Source: Augochlora pura
Lineage: Eukaryota; Arthropoda; Insecta; Hymenoptera; Halictidae
Assembly: GCF_028453695.1 (NCBI RefSeq)
Contig: NC_135775.1
Span: 21,796,545-21,860,544 of the forward strand
Length of the DNA stretch: 64,000 nucleotides
Direction: 5' to 3'
Shown here: piece by piece, positions 49,701 to 61,311 of the stretch
How positions within the stretch are numbered: the stretch's first letter is position 1
How the letters are laid out: every line of letters starts with the position of its first letter
Program-made: the position numbers and the translations under genes
The notes under the pieces: generated by a model
Database searches by the model: none
The model's input: the letters and a program-made list of their open reading frames with translations, nothing else
Told to the model about the DNA's origin: nothing

Positions 49701-51826
49701 TAATGAAATTTATTTTAGATGGAGAAAATGGGTACTTGGTACCCCTGCAATCCTCTGTGGGCTCAACTAGGAGATTTGTACGGAGCTTTGGGCAATCCCA
49801 TAAGGGTAGCACACACTGTCGTCGCAGGGGACCCTCAAAAAGTCGAGCTGATCAACTCTGTACTGTCGTTCTTATCATACTTTATCCGCAGTGGAATCAT
49901 ACAGAAGCGTCAGGAATACTTTTGCACAACTGAAGACGACATCCAAGAAGCTGCGAATCTTTTGGAACAAGCGAGACTAAAGCGTCCGCATTTATTTAAC
50001 ACTAAAGCACCGTGTTCTGATAGAGGCATTTCTAGACGCGCAGCGCAAGCTCGCAAACAAATTCCTGTGTATGAAAGTTCTTGCGATGCAGAGAGCAGCA
50101 ATGCTGCAACACAACGCCCGTATCCACGGTGCACTATAGACAGACTAAGAGCAGAGAGCTCTGTTAGTTCCCTCAAGCGTAGCACCACTATGGAGTCGAA
50201 TCTTGACTCGTTTATGTTAAAACCAGTCGAGCTAGAGCGAGAAATGAAATGTCTTCCCAAAGAATTGCCTCGCAGGGAACTAGCAAATGAAGATCAAAAC
50301 AGTGTTGTCGACGAGAAGACCTATGCATCCAGTAAAGTTAAAATTATAGTAAGCGATAGCGCGTCGCAGGATACTGATATGACTAAGACTGATGCTCAAC
50401 ATTGCCATGACTTTTCGTTATGGAACTTCGAGAAGAAATTAGAAAGTGATGAAGCAGAGGAATCATTCACGAATTTAAAATCCAACACGTTACAGGGATT
50501 TAATGATACGTCATACGATACTCTAAAATTATATTCTAATAGGCCAGATTTTGAATCGGGCCAGACTATGGCCGAGGAAATGAAAAATTCTCAAGTCTTC
50601 TTCATGTTAGGCGATGAAGAGAAGTCTGCAAAGACGTTGTCACGCACACGTCTTAATCACAGTTGCCAGTGTTCGTACATGTTCACCAGAGTACCAAGCA
50701 CGTCTGCACAGTTGCCAGAAGGTGTATTGAGAAAGATTATACAAAGAAATTTTCCAGAGTCCTCTAAAAGTATACAAACGCCGCCAGGTGCACCTTCCAG
50801 TATGACTGCTACGTTTTGCAAAATATGTAACGGCCAGGGTTATGTATCCTCTCAAAATTTTGACAGCGGCAAACAAGTTTTAGAAACGCCCACTAATGCC
50901 ACTGAGGTTTTGCGTACTTGTGGTGGTAGTGGAGGTGATGGAAATGTAGGATTGACCAGGTCAAATAGCTTGGAAGCTTTGATGGAAGCTGGCAGTGTCG
51001 TGGAATTGCCCATGCCACGGTTAGTTCCATCAAATTCATAGCCTAGTAAGTGCTAAGATCGAATCTTAACTCTTTTTTCATTTGCAGGACAAAGAAAATG
51101 AAAAAGACTGATTTGAAGCAGGATAGAGGTTTCACAAACACGCTTTTGCAAAACAGGATAAAGAGTGAAGTGTCTCATGGGACAAATAATGTTCAGACGG
51201 GCTACACATGGGGATTAGTTTTACAAGGTCTGCCCAAGAAGAAGAGAAGGAAAAAGAAAGTTTTAAAACAAAGAGAAATTAACGGCCAGGTTGAAACAGA
51301 GAAAGAATGGTGGTACTATATACGAGAAGAATGTCTAGCTGGTGTTCGTTTCCCGACCATCGACCAACCAATTACTGAATCACTCTGTATTTTAGCCGAT
51401 TTAGATACTTGGCATGTTGGGATCATATCCAACAACACGCCATCGCATTCAAAACCATTGCCAGTGGGCATGTCACGACTTGTGTCCGACATGCTGGAGG
51501 GTTTTGCTTACATATGGCGAAAGTACCATTCAACATCACATGTAAGGATATTGCAATGCCTGAGACGGTGACTCTGTAGCACAATGTCATGTAATTTGTA
51601 AATCTAATTTCAGTGTGTAGGTATCCTGGAGACAAAATTAAAAGAAATGTGGCTGAAGAGCGAAGCCTTGGCTGAAATGTTGATGGCAACAGAACTTTGC
51701 GATGCCAATGTCGCTAACCTGTCGAATGCACTTGACCTCGATGCAGCAGATATACCGCTTTTACTTGCAGTCGCAACTTCTCATTCGCCAGAGATAGCAC
51801 AAAGATTTGGTTTGACTCTTGCTTGA
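46765..51826 (+). CDS. FNIP1: folliculin-interacting protein (FNIP)
   Basis: Twelve exons: 46765-46865, 47774-47957, 48045-48134, 48202-48281, 48379-48449, 48600-48719, 48798-49026, 49098-49430, 49498-49582, 49719-51019, 51088-51541, 51614-51826. All phases agree, giving 1086 residues (human FNIP1/2 about 1100-1170). Diagnostic blocks: N-terminal PFLDKLFPSRRS; longin region VRILLFRECESRGRKLLFDS and LLSEMVFGTVAMKYRGSSFK; DENN-type segments LLEHMALLEGMLDRLR, LSTVVTAVLTYHLGW and NPLWAQLGDLYGALGNPIRV; and the C-terminal block WGLVLQGLP...GVRFPTIDQPITESLCI...LDTWHVGI ending DIPLLLAVATSHSPEIAQ. The middle of exon 10 is a poorly conserved Ser/Glu-rich region with CxC and CKIC pairs. FNIP binds folliculin and the complex acts at lysosomes as a RagC/D GAP and in AMPK/mTORC1 signalling. 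Intron 1 is 908 bp and the others are short. Insects usually have one FNIP, so the symbol follows FNIP1/2. Confidence 0.94.
46866..47773. other. intron 1 of FNIP
   Basis: A 908-bp AT-rich intron between the short first coding exon (donor AG|GTGAGA) and exon 2 (acceptor TTTACAG). No embedded gene is seen. Confidence 0.7.
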
Positions 51827-52375
51827 CTACGTTTCATGAGTCTTATTATCATTCGTTTTCTCTTTGGACACTGACACACAGATTCTGTTTCGCATAATGA
51901 ATACTGCAAGATGTATTTCATTATCTGTTTATACGTTATGAATATTATTTGTTTCATTAATTCAAATATGCCAATATAAATTTAAATTCTTTTTTTTAAA
52001 TACGCGATGCTTCCGCGAATTCTATTTATTAAATGATAGACGAAGGTTTTACATTTGCATTTAAATGTTAGAACTTATGTATATACTTTATAATGTTTAT
52101 GTGCAATATCTGATACTTTTCTTCTTCGGCATTGAAACGCTTTTTATAAATTCTCATTTTCAAAGTATGTACGACGGTTCAGTTTGGTCAGATAACGTTA
52201 AAACGTTTTATTGTATAAAAATGCGGCGCATAGTTTTGTTACAGATTGTAATCACCCAGTCACATATTTAAAATTTTAAGCATAATTTAACACATAGCGT
52301 AAATAGTTGTTTTTTTACACGACACGTAAATATTCGATTCTACACACTCTGTAAGGGTGGAAAATAATAAAGCAT

Positions 52376-52381
52376 AAAATC
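52376..52381 (+). terminator. polyadenylation signal AATAAA of FNIP
   Basis: An exact AATAAA about 550 bp after the FNIP stop. Earlier AT-rich variants could also be used. Confidence 0.4.
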
Positions 52382-52606
52382 ATTTTTATACTTGAACGTA
52401 TTAAAGTTTTTCATCTTAGTAATCCCACTAACCTTCCGCAAATTCATGGAAGCAAGAAGTTGTAAAAATCAGGTAATTTTTAATAAATATTTTATTAGCG
52501 TTTTAAGAAAGTATAGCCTCGTTTAACAACCGTACTATCATATATAATATTTATATATGATTCAACATTAAACGAAAACTGTTCCCCTGACAAAAGCAGG
52601 TCACTT

Positions 52607-52612
52607 TTTATT
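52607..52612 (-). terminator. polyadenylation signal AATAAA of CCT4
   Basis: AATAAA on the minus strand, about 175 bp after the CCT4 stop at 52787. Assigned by position. Confidence 0.5.
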
Positions 52613-52786
52613 TATGAAACACAAGGGAAAGTATTCCAAAAAACGTTAAACAAATCGAGCATTATTAGTTGAGAAAATTGTAGAAAAATGTTAGAAGCCG
52701 AATAACGATTGAACATTGTGATTTGTAGATCGCGATTAATGAAATATTTGCAAAGTGCAGCTTACGTATAAAACTCTGTTTCATTC

Positions 52787-55357
52787 TTACTGGTTTGTAT
52801 TCACAATATCATCGATCTTCAATATACAGCGGACAGTTTCCGTAGCGAGCTTAATAGCGCTTATAGAAACTAAGATCGGTTGAATTACGTTCTCGTCTAT
52901 AATATTTGTAATGGCGCCCTTTCTTACATTAATACCTGCGGTTTTTTCACCTCTAGCATGTCGATTCCGAAGTTCCGTGACGGTTGCGATAGGATTTAAT
53001 CCTGCATTTTCTGCCAGTGTTGACGGAATTATCTAGAGTATTCATATGTGTATAATAGAGAAAATTCGACCGGCAAAGCGTTAGTATAAAATATATTTTA
53101 CAGAATTTTCAGCTTACCTCAAATGCATCAGCAAAAGCTTTCACACAATAACCATGAATATCTTCTAAAGTTTGTGCATATTCAGCCAGCTTTATTGCAA
53201 TATGGATCTCAGGTGCTCCACCTCCAGGTATTAGGGTTTGATTCTTAACTAAACAGCGAACCACACATAACGCATCATGTAATGATCTTTCTGCTTCCTC
53301 TAACACCAATTTGTTGCTGCCTCGGACGAGAATGGTTACCGTTGGTCCAGGATTCTGAATTTTTGTGATCTGAAAGGGAAAATGTTGTTGCACTATCACT
53401 ATTTCCAGGCGCTACAACTTTGTAATTGCGTACTAACCTTAACAAACTTTGAATTTCCAGTCATTACTTCCTCGCACAATTCTGCATTAACAAGAAATTC
53501 GGGCAAAAAGTGATCCAAAGATGCAATCGGTTTACAACCTAACGTCTTGCAAACGAACGGAATATCTTCACGCTCGATATCCTTGATCACCATAACTTTG
53601 ATTTTATCTAAAAAGTGTATGGCTAGATCGCTCACAGCATCGCGGAGAATTGATTTTTGTACTAGCAACACGTTACACCCTGCTTTCTTAATTTGTTTGA
53701 CAATATTTAAAATATAAGCTCTCTCTTCTTTTAACACACGATCCATCGCCGCGTAATCGGAAACTACGACATTGTGATCCATCTGAAATAAGAAAGTCGA
53801 TTTAATTTCAAAAATTTATGACAATAAACAATGAAGTACAGATTTCAATCAATAAATCGCTTACATCCGTTTTAGGCGGTGAAATGCAAAATTGAATTAA
53901 ACCTATTTTCGCCTTTTCAATACGTTTCGGTCCATTCACGTTACAAGACTTCTGTGTGAACATCAGTCCTTCTATGAGTTCTGTATCTTCAACAGTGCCA
54001 CCCAGTTTCTTAATTACTTTTATATTCTGTAAAAAGAAACAGGAACACAATTCATTATAATATACACATCGTTTCTATTATTTGGCGTTTGAAGTCTATG
54101 AACTTACATTAAGATCGACATTGTTCTTTAATTTCTCAGTAGCTTTTAATACTGCATCCACTGCCAGAGGTGCCAGAAGATTCGACTGCTGAAAGACTAC
54201 CTAAGAATAGAAAAATGAAATATTAGTATGTCATAATTTGGTAATTAAAATCTAGTACAATGTTTTTCACTAGCTGTTACCTTATGCTAAAGGGGGGAAA
54301 GTGATTAATAAGATATACCTTTGAATTAAGAGAAGTTGCTGCAGCTTTAATTAATGATTCTTTGTCATTCAAATTAACAGGAATGGCTACAGTCTTCAAA
54401 ATATCTGCTGCATCATCTGCAGCTTTCAGAAATGCATTACTGATTATGGTAGGATGTATTCCTTTTGCAAGTAAGTGTTCTGCAGCTTCTAAAAAGGAGC
54501 CAGCTAATACTACAACACTTGTGGTACCATCTCCAGCCTCAATATCCTGTGCCTTTGATAATTCTACCAACTGAAAATAAAGTATAATACCTTAGTTAAT
54601 TCATGATACATTATTCTATTACATTATTCAAATATGAATAAAAAATCACCATTTTTGCTGCAGGGTGTATAACGTTCATTTGTTTCAAAATTGTAGCACC
54701 ATCATTTGTGATCGTAACTTCACCATTAGCAGCTTGAATCTAAAGTAACATACAAATATTCTTACAATTAGTATAATTATAGATTTATTGGAGTATAACA
54801 GGCTTTGTCATTACTAAAGGTTTACCATTTTGTCCATTCCCTTAGGACCCAGACTAGTACGGATCGCATCACTGACAGCTGAAACATTGTCAAATTCATA
54901 TCATATATTAAAAAGAACCAAATTTGATTAATATTTTCATTTGGACATATAGTGTAATAAATATAATATAAAATATACACAAATACAGTCTTATAATTAT
55001 TCTAAAGCAATAGTAATTAGTTACTATCAATGGCCAGTAGTTGCATCAGTACATACATTAAATAAGTTCCAAAAATTGAAATATTAAGTATCTATCAGTT
55101 TACGAAAGATAACGAAATTAATGGATTTCGAGATGATGTCTACAGTGAAGTGCCGGACATTACTATATAAGGCGAGACATTTTCTGCCGGTACGATGATC
55201 AATCAACGACGAACTTGACGCGGAAAATATGATGAGATTGTCGATAGATTTATTCACCTTTTGCGGCTTGGATGTTACTACTCCGAATATCCGCTGGCTT
55301 GCTTTTATCTTTATATGCTTTGCCAAGAGCACCATGTCCCTCGCTGATCGCCATCAT
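52787..55357 (-). CDS. CCT4: T-complex protein 1 subunit delta (chaperonin CCT4)
   Basis: Nine exons on the minus strand: 55258-55357, 54826-54878, 54650-54739, 54319-54570, 54108-54200, 53865-54026, 53438-53782, 53118-53369 and 52787-53032. They join in frame to 530 residues; human CCT4 is 539. Group II chaperonin landmarks: RTSLGPKGMDKM, VTITNDGATILKQM, the nucleotide-binding GDGTT at residues 94-98, RGSNKLVLEEAERSLHDALC with the expected catalytic Asp at 397, and PGGGAPEI. Delta-specific text includes KLGGTVEDTELIEG, RIEKAKIGLIQFC, NVVVSDYAAMDRV and the end LKIDDIVNT. The product is one of eight subunits of the cytosolic CCT/TRiC ring that folds actin, tubulin and WD-repeat proteins with ATP. 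The first of two adjacent ATGs was taken as start. Confidence 0.96.
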
Positions 55358-56434
55358 TGTATGAAACGTTAATCACGGTTTCTTGTATTGGGTGTGTTTC
55401 AATGTTTTGTACGTAAGCTTGCAAGGAAACTCTGAGCTTACGAGTTCCCCTATGCTTCCAAAATGAAGGCTTGCGGCAGTTTTCTTTCTAAATATTCAAA
55501 TATTTCAATGAAAACTTTATTGTTTCCACTATGCAAACCCGGGCAACACGCGCTCAAGAAATGACTGGAAACCAGAGAACACGAAATGCAATGGAGACGA
55601 CATAAGTGAGAAATTGTGTGGGATGTATTTAGTACCACGTAGTGACCAACTAGTACAATTTAAATTGTTACTAAAGAAAAGTTACTAGGCAGTCTCCTGG
55701 AATTTCTCCTAATCGCCACAAGAGGGCTGAAAAATAAGATTTCACAGAGTAAATACATTTTTTACGAATATTCAATTTGCTGAGGATTACTTTATATTAA
55801 AAAATAAAACAGTGTGAAATATAATGCCTACAGACTGCTGACAATAAAGACGAAACGAAACACTTTCTTAGCGTAGACAATTAATTCAAAGTAGGCCGCC
55901 ATAAAAATAACTGAAAGTGACATCTATTAGAAAATCAATGAATCAAAATAAAAATTGAAGATCTACAATTCCTAATTCATTAACAGTCGATAACTAAATA
56001 GATCATTTTTATGAATGAATTATATAAAATTTATTTAAATAACTGTCGTCTTCCTTTGTTTAATTAATATTTGTAAAATATTTCTTTGATATACATTAAT
56101 GTATAATGCTTGCTGTATTATAGCTAAAAGTGGAAATAAACATGGAGTAACAAATTTTAAAAACGAAATACTTTAGAATATCTATTGATGTTTATATTTA
56201 ATAATTAAAAATAATGTTTATATTTTATGAATACTCTGTACAAAAATATTCCGCTAGCGGAAAAGAAAAATTATAAATTTTAGTTAGAAGACATTTTTAT
56301 TAATTACAAAAACTTCACTATCAAATTATAGTTCGCTATCAAGTTTTCAATGCAAATATTGTACAAAATCACTGTTCTATATCAAAATAAGACAGAAAAA
56401 TACTTCCAGAATTGAAAAATTAAGCTATCCTTTT
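55358..56434. other. CCT4 upstream region, AT-rich
   Basis: Contains the CCT4 promoter and 5' UTR immediately to the right of 55357, then AT-rich DNA. No coding exon is seen. Confidence 0.5.
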
Positions 56435-56620
56435 CTAAAAGTGGTCGGCAAGAATTGCATAGCTTGGTCGACTGAAATATGAATTTTGAGCCTTTGGAGA
56501 GGCCTGAGAGGTCCTGACAACGCTTTGAACCGGTCCGGAACCGAGTCCGTAAGCGTGTGAGCCGTAAGCTGCAAGGTCTCGCTTGGTGTATAAATAGAAA
56601 CCAGTAGGTCCTGCTGTGAA
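56435..56620 (-). CDS. possible terminal exon of an unrecognised protein
   Basis: After a possible acceptor (CTTCACAG on the minus strand, near 56616-56623) a frame runs to TAG at 56435. It encodes about 59 residues beginning GPTGFYLYTKRDLAAYGSHA and ending SRPSYAILADHF. The Tyr/Ser/Gly-rich composition and the clean C-terminus look protein-like. The open frame extends further upstream to 56836, but that part reads as chance. I do not recognise it, and partner exons would be to the right on the minus strand. The exact left and right limits are approximate. Confidence 0.35.
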   Translation of the reverse strand, partial: FTAGPTGFYLYTKRDLAAYGSHAYGLGSGPVQSVVRTSQASPKAQNSYFSRPSYAILADHF

Positions 56621-56736
56621 GTCGAGGAAGGTGGTTGGAATTCTACAGGATGCCTCTACGTACCTCGTAGAGGATACCTCTCGGGAATCTGCGGGCGTGT
56701 CATTGATCCCAATACACGCGTTCAGCCAAGTATCCG

Positions 56737-56760
56737 CGAGAGAGAAAGAGAGAGAAAGAG
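56737..56760. repeat. (GAGAGAAA)n purine repeat
   Basis: Tandem GAGAGAAAGAGAGAGAAAGAG, seen directly. It explains part of the open frames here. Confidence 0.8.
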
Positions 56761-57814
56761 GTGAGACCGGCTTTATTGAAAAGTTCACGCCCACGTCCGA
56801 GCGATCGCGAGAGCCGCGATCAAGTTCGCCCGGCAAATCGACGACATAAATAGCAGAAGTTTCAGAGACTATCCGATTTTTCTGTCACCGATCTTCTCAT
56901 CTCTCCTTCGAACAACGCGCCGATTCGCTTTGATGTTCAAACTTCCTCAAAATCGGACGCTCCTGGCACCTGAGCAGCTCCACGCTGATGATCCTTCCAA
57001 GCTGCAAAGATTCACAAATGAATATGAAGATCCATAATCTAACCATCTACCATCACCTCATTTTATTTAAAAGTGAAAATCATCTTTTGCAAAAATAAAA
57101 ACCTGAGCATGGTTTCGCAAGGATTGCAGCCGGTCTTAGCGATCCGCTATTTATGGGTAAACCGAGTATGGTTGTGAACACGCATCGAGCCCGCTATAAC
57201 TAGTGCTAGTTTCGATCCGTTTGTTCCACTGTCATCAGAATTGTGGCGGGACATGCGACCTTGCTGGCAGCCTTCAACACTGCACAGTTCGTCCATCTTC
57301 ACGGGCCATCTACTGTGACATCCGAAGGCCCCGGCATTGTTATTTAACTCGCCGACAGAAAATTTTGCAAGTAACGACACGCCCGATTAGCTTGGGCGAT
57401 TAATGTTGCACTGACAATACTATCGCTTTTTTGGTAAAAGTCGCCTATTTTGATCAACTTTTCTGAGCAATGAGAATGAAAACGGTTACCTTGGATGCAG
57501 TTTTTTATCTTGATCATTCTTCTGTATCAGTATCGCGAGGATCACGGTTCTTCGATCCGGTCTCGTTCTCCGCCAGTACGTCCTCCATTTTCCTTTCTTT
57601 TCTTTGGTGAGCGATACCTGTTGCCAGGCATTGATATCTCTGTAACCGGAACGCATGCCAATTTGCACCTATCTTGCTCGACTATCATTTTTTGCAAAAG
57701 CAAAAGCAGTACAATTTCTTCTTGTAATTCGAGAAATTCTTTGTCACCAAAATCATTATCACAACAAATATATTCCTCTATACTTTCGTATGCTCTGGTG
57801 ACTTGTTACAAATT

Positions 57815-57850
57815 TTAACAGTAAACCTGCCATCACCGGTCAAACAATCG
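57815..57850. repeat. TTAA-anchored transposon-like terminus
   Basis: TTAACAGTAAACCTGCCATC matches the sequence at 29159 with few changes. No inverted partner was found nearby. Confidence 0.3.
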
Positions 57851-58150
57851 GTTTCAAGCTGTTTACTTTGTAATTATCGAACTTACAAAGATATTTCTAT
57901 TGAACACACCTTATAATACAAGTCGCACGAGATCTAAATAAACTCAATCGTGTAAGTTTTGTAAAACAGCACGTTTTTGTTTAATGTTAAAAAACAAGTG
58001 TTTTCCCATCTCTCGATTGCAGGACAAGGAAAGAGAAGCTTTCGGCAATGACAGTGCAACGAGACGTGTACGAAAAAAATTTTCACGGAGCCTTATCATT
58101 TTGTCCGGCATTGTGCGTTCAGGTGGGAGCAGACGGGTTGAGATACTGGT

Positions 58151-58190
58151 CGAAGGAGGAGGAGAAGAAGAAGAAGAAGAAGAAGAGAAG
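58151..58190. repeat. (GAA)n / (GGA)n microsatellite
   Basis: A purine run of GGA then about eight GAA units. It explains poly-Glu and poly-Lys open frames on the plus strand. Confidence 0.9.
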
Positions 58191-59236
58191 GCTGGGCCAA
58201 CGCGACCCGTTAAGCTTGCATTCCTCCGGGCGCCAATCTTAATAAAATCCTTGTACCGTAGGCCGTCGTAAATTTTTGGTACCGTGCAACAACTCGTACC
58301 TACGTAGAACGGCCGGCTCTCAATACGGTCTCGTGTACGAACCGTTTTATTTTTAGCATGGCGATCTTATCGTCCGAGGAAGATTGCTGCAGCCCCGGGC
58401 GTCTTTTTGGAACATATTTTACAGCAGCGTCGACCGCTGCGTCGACTATTTGCATTTAATTTCAACGACTGATCGCGGCCGAGATTTCACCAGGGTTCCG
58501 TGTGCTGGCGATCCACTTAGCCTCCTCTCTTCTTTCCTTTCTTCAGGATCCAGAAAATTTTTAAAAAATGTTGTACCGCTTCCGTGTCGCTCCGCCGTGA
58601 TTCGAACAAGGACAGTTCGAGGCTGGAATTGAGAACCAGCCGATTTCGCGATTAATATTCACAACGACCCGCGTTATTCTCGTTGCCAACGACTGTTACG
58701 AGGCGAGAGGAACATAGTAGCGGTTCAATATTTGTACGTAAAACAGGTTTTCTCGCGCATTTTCAGCGTAGACGTGAACGCGCGCACAAGCGGGCATGAC
58801 AATGTCAACACATCTTCACCGATTTGCAAACAGGTAGGTACGTAAAATAGTACGTAGTCGCTTCTACATGCTGTTAGTCACGCTTATTCATAGCGAAAAG
58901 TTTTACATCTTCGTGGTATATAGTGGAATTATTTAGCATCAGGATAAACATATCTCATAGAAAATTCCCTGTTTTCGTGGACAAAAGGATGCCATAATCG
59001 ACAATGATAAAGATGGAACAATTGCACGGAAGAGGAAATAGAAACATAACTGATTATACCGCCGAGGCGTGAACGTGGACGGCACTTAATGGCGAGCGTT
59101 CGCGTGAAGCGCATCCTAGTAAATGTTAGGGTTGCCGATGTACACCTTTCACACATATGCCGATTAAACATCGATGCTCTTATTACTTAGGCTCGTGTAC
59201 GCAGAGAAAGAATCCTAATTGAATGGCTGACGACTG

Positions 59237-59551
59237 ATGAATCCGTTTTCAGTGTTCGTTTTAGGGCACTCTTGCCTGAGCCCTTGGCAAGCTCGTTTCT
59301 TGCGACTCTTCATGGAAGACCTAGAACAAACAAAATGTTACGACATCGGCCTATTCATGGATTTGATAAATGAAAAAATCGAGGTACGCTTAAGTCTTTC
59401 GAAGAACCAAAAGATAATCAGAAGTTATTTTCCTGACGCTTTACCTGAGAGTCTTCCTAGCATTATCCTCGATTATATGCAAAATTTGTTGCAAGAATTC
59501 CAGCGAGCTGAAAATAAAATATTACTACAAATTCTTTTAAATATTTGTTAA
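59237..59551 (+). CDS. possible small gene or exon, unrecognised
   Basis: ATG-initiated frame of 104 residues, beginning MNPFSVFVLGHSCLSPWQAR and containing FLRLFMEDLEQTKCYDIGLF, then a Leu/Ile-rich amphipathic end. Within it, TTTTAG before 59265 and GAG|GTACGC after 59383 could instead mark an exon of about 119 nt. The composition (balanced, Leu/Glu/Asp-rich, one Trp) is more protein-like than its neighbours. I cannot name a family. A single small ORF, one exon, or chance are all possible. Confidence 0.3.
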   Translation: MNPFSVFVLGHSCLSPWQARFLRLFMEDLEQTKCYDIGLFMDLINEKIEVRLSLSKNQKIIRSYFPDALPESLPSIILDYMQNLLQEFQRAENKILLQILLNIC

Positions 59552-61282
59552 TATCGGACATGTAGAATCTTTGCTCACCGTTGCAGAATATCGAACTTAA
59601 CCAGTTGGTGGCAGCAAAATATGAGTGAATATAAATTGAAATATAGAGACAAAAAGTAATTTAAAGCAGTCGTTAGTAATTATGAAAGATACCAGATTGA
59701 CTACATCTTGATCTACTGCAAGGAGAATATGCCAGAAATGATCAGCCTAAAGATAGTCCTTGGTGTTCTGCGGATTGGGTGACTGTGACGTACGAACTTA
59801 ACACGACAGCGGCACGGCGGCGACGTATCCCCGACCCTAATTAAAACGGAGGATCCCTAAGGAACCGAGGTAACTCAAGCGGGAAAAGATAAGGGGTCGT
59901 CTGTTTTGATTCGCGCAGGTATAAATGCTGGGCTCTTCTGTGCACATGCAGCACGGGTGGCGCCGTGTTAAAGAAATACCTCCGGGGTGCTAACTTTTTA
60001 CGTCACTGTTCGAGAATTTCCTACACGCTGGCCGGTCGCCATTGCGGATCACAGTACCGGCACAATATCGAACCGTTAAGAACAGTGAGCAGAACGGAAG
60101 AATCCAGAGAATCCGCGGAAACGTTTGGAAATTATATTTCCGTGGGTGCACTTTTGCTGCATTAGAGGAGTATGTCGGCCGGGAACGTGACTCGAAAACG
60201 AACGAGCACAGCCCCAGAGGTGTTTGCGCTCGGCCAGGACACGTTTTGTAACCAGTTTTCAACTTTTAATACCGTGACCTTATGTTCGACGGTGTGTAAC
60301 CGCGTCGGACGGGTCTGTCGCCTCGTAAGAGACCAGACACGACGGTTGTTCGAACAGTAAGTAATATTTAATCTACCAGTATTTTTCAAAAATTAGAGAG
60401 TATAAAGACTTTTAAGCTTTGATAGCTGAGGTATTTATAAAATGATAACTTATAAATGCATGTAATGCTACTAAGAAGTAGCTGCTAGTATCAAGTATGC
60501 TACTTCTTCCTCCCGGTAGGTAGAAACTGGGTAGCATGTTCAACTTGGTTGAGAAGCGAACGGTAGAGTCCGGTGCAAAATAGGAATCAAGTGTAAAAAC
60601 ATGGAATTCTCGAGGTAGTAGGAATATACAGAGACAATCATCGGCATGGAGCTACGTCGGCGAACACCACTTCCTCTCGACGAGTATAGCGAAACACGTC
60701 CGACGAGAGAAGCCAACAGGTTTGACTCGCCGGACTAGTTAATAAATTATCGTAGGCCGCCGCCATCTTAATCTTCGACGTTCCAAATGGGAATTCGGAA
60801 TACTGACCGGCTACGCCGCGCCGATTGCGAAATAAAGGTCGGTGCTGATTGCAGGGAACCTGGTGTCATGATCGAGCAAGAACAACGAGTGCCCCGGAAC
60901 CAGTTGCCCTTGCGTTCGGGACAACTTGTTCCTATGGGAGAACGTAATTATTTAATCAATCGAACGTCGTGTTGAATCGCGACGAATTGGATCAACAGAA
61001 TCCCGTTCATTGTTGCTGAAAATCCCATTCAATCTCAGTCGCGCCTTTTCTCTTCTGGGACAATCGTCAAGGCTGTAAGTCCCGAAGCATTCCCGCGATG
61101 CGAATCCATTCGAAGGTTGCCATAGACTCATAAAACCTTCTAGACCACCCACAGTTGTCGAGATACCATCGCCAACTGTGACCTTGGCTTCATGCTGCGC
61201 CCCACACTCGTTCTATCTCTTCGTAGAAAGTTTCAGTCTCCGTTGGTTCGCATTTTTCAATCGTCCTGAAAACGATACACTA

Positions 61283-61311
61283 TTAACCCTTGCCAGGCAG
61301 ACTAAGGGTTC
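61283..61311. repeat. short TTAA-anchored imperfect palindrome
   Basis: TTAACCCTTGCCAGGCAGAC is followed by TAAGGGTT, so AACCCTT and AAGGGTT face each other around a short GC-rich centre. It resembles an isolated piggyBac-type end. No full element is visible. Confidence 0.3.

Larger units (their letters stand above)
51827..52786. other. shared 3' region between convergent FNIP and CCT4
   Basis: AT-rich 3' UTR sequence of both genes. AATAAA at 52376-52381 (+) suits FNIP and AATAAA at 52607-52612 (-) suits CCT4, so the two transcripts would stop about 200 bp apart without overlapping. No coding sequence. Confidence 0.6.

Noticed and set aside
58590..58640. GATTCGAAC-like sequence resembling a tRNA T-arm
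   Set aside because: No acceptor stem, D-arm or anticodon arm can be paired around it.
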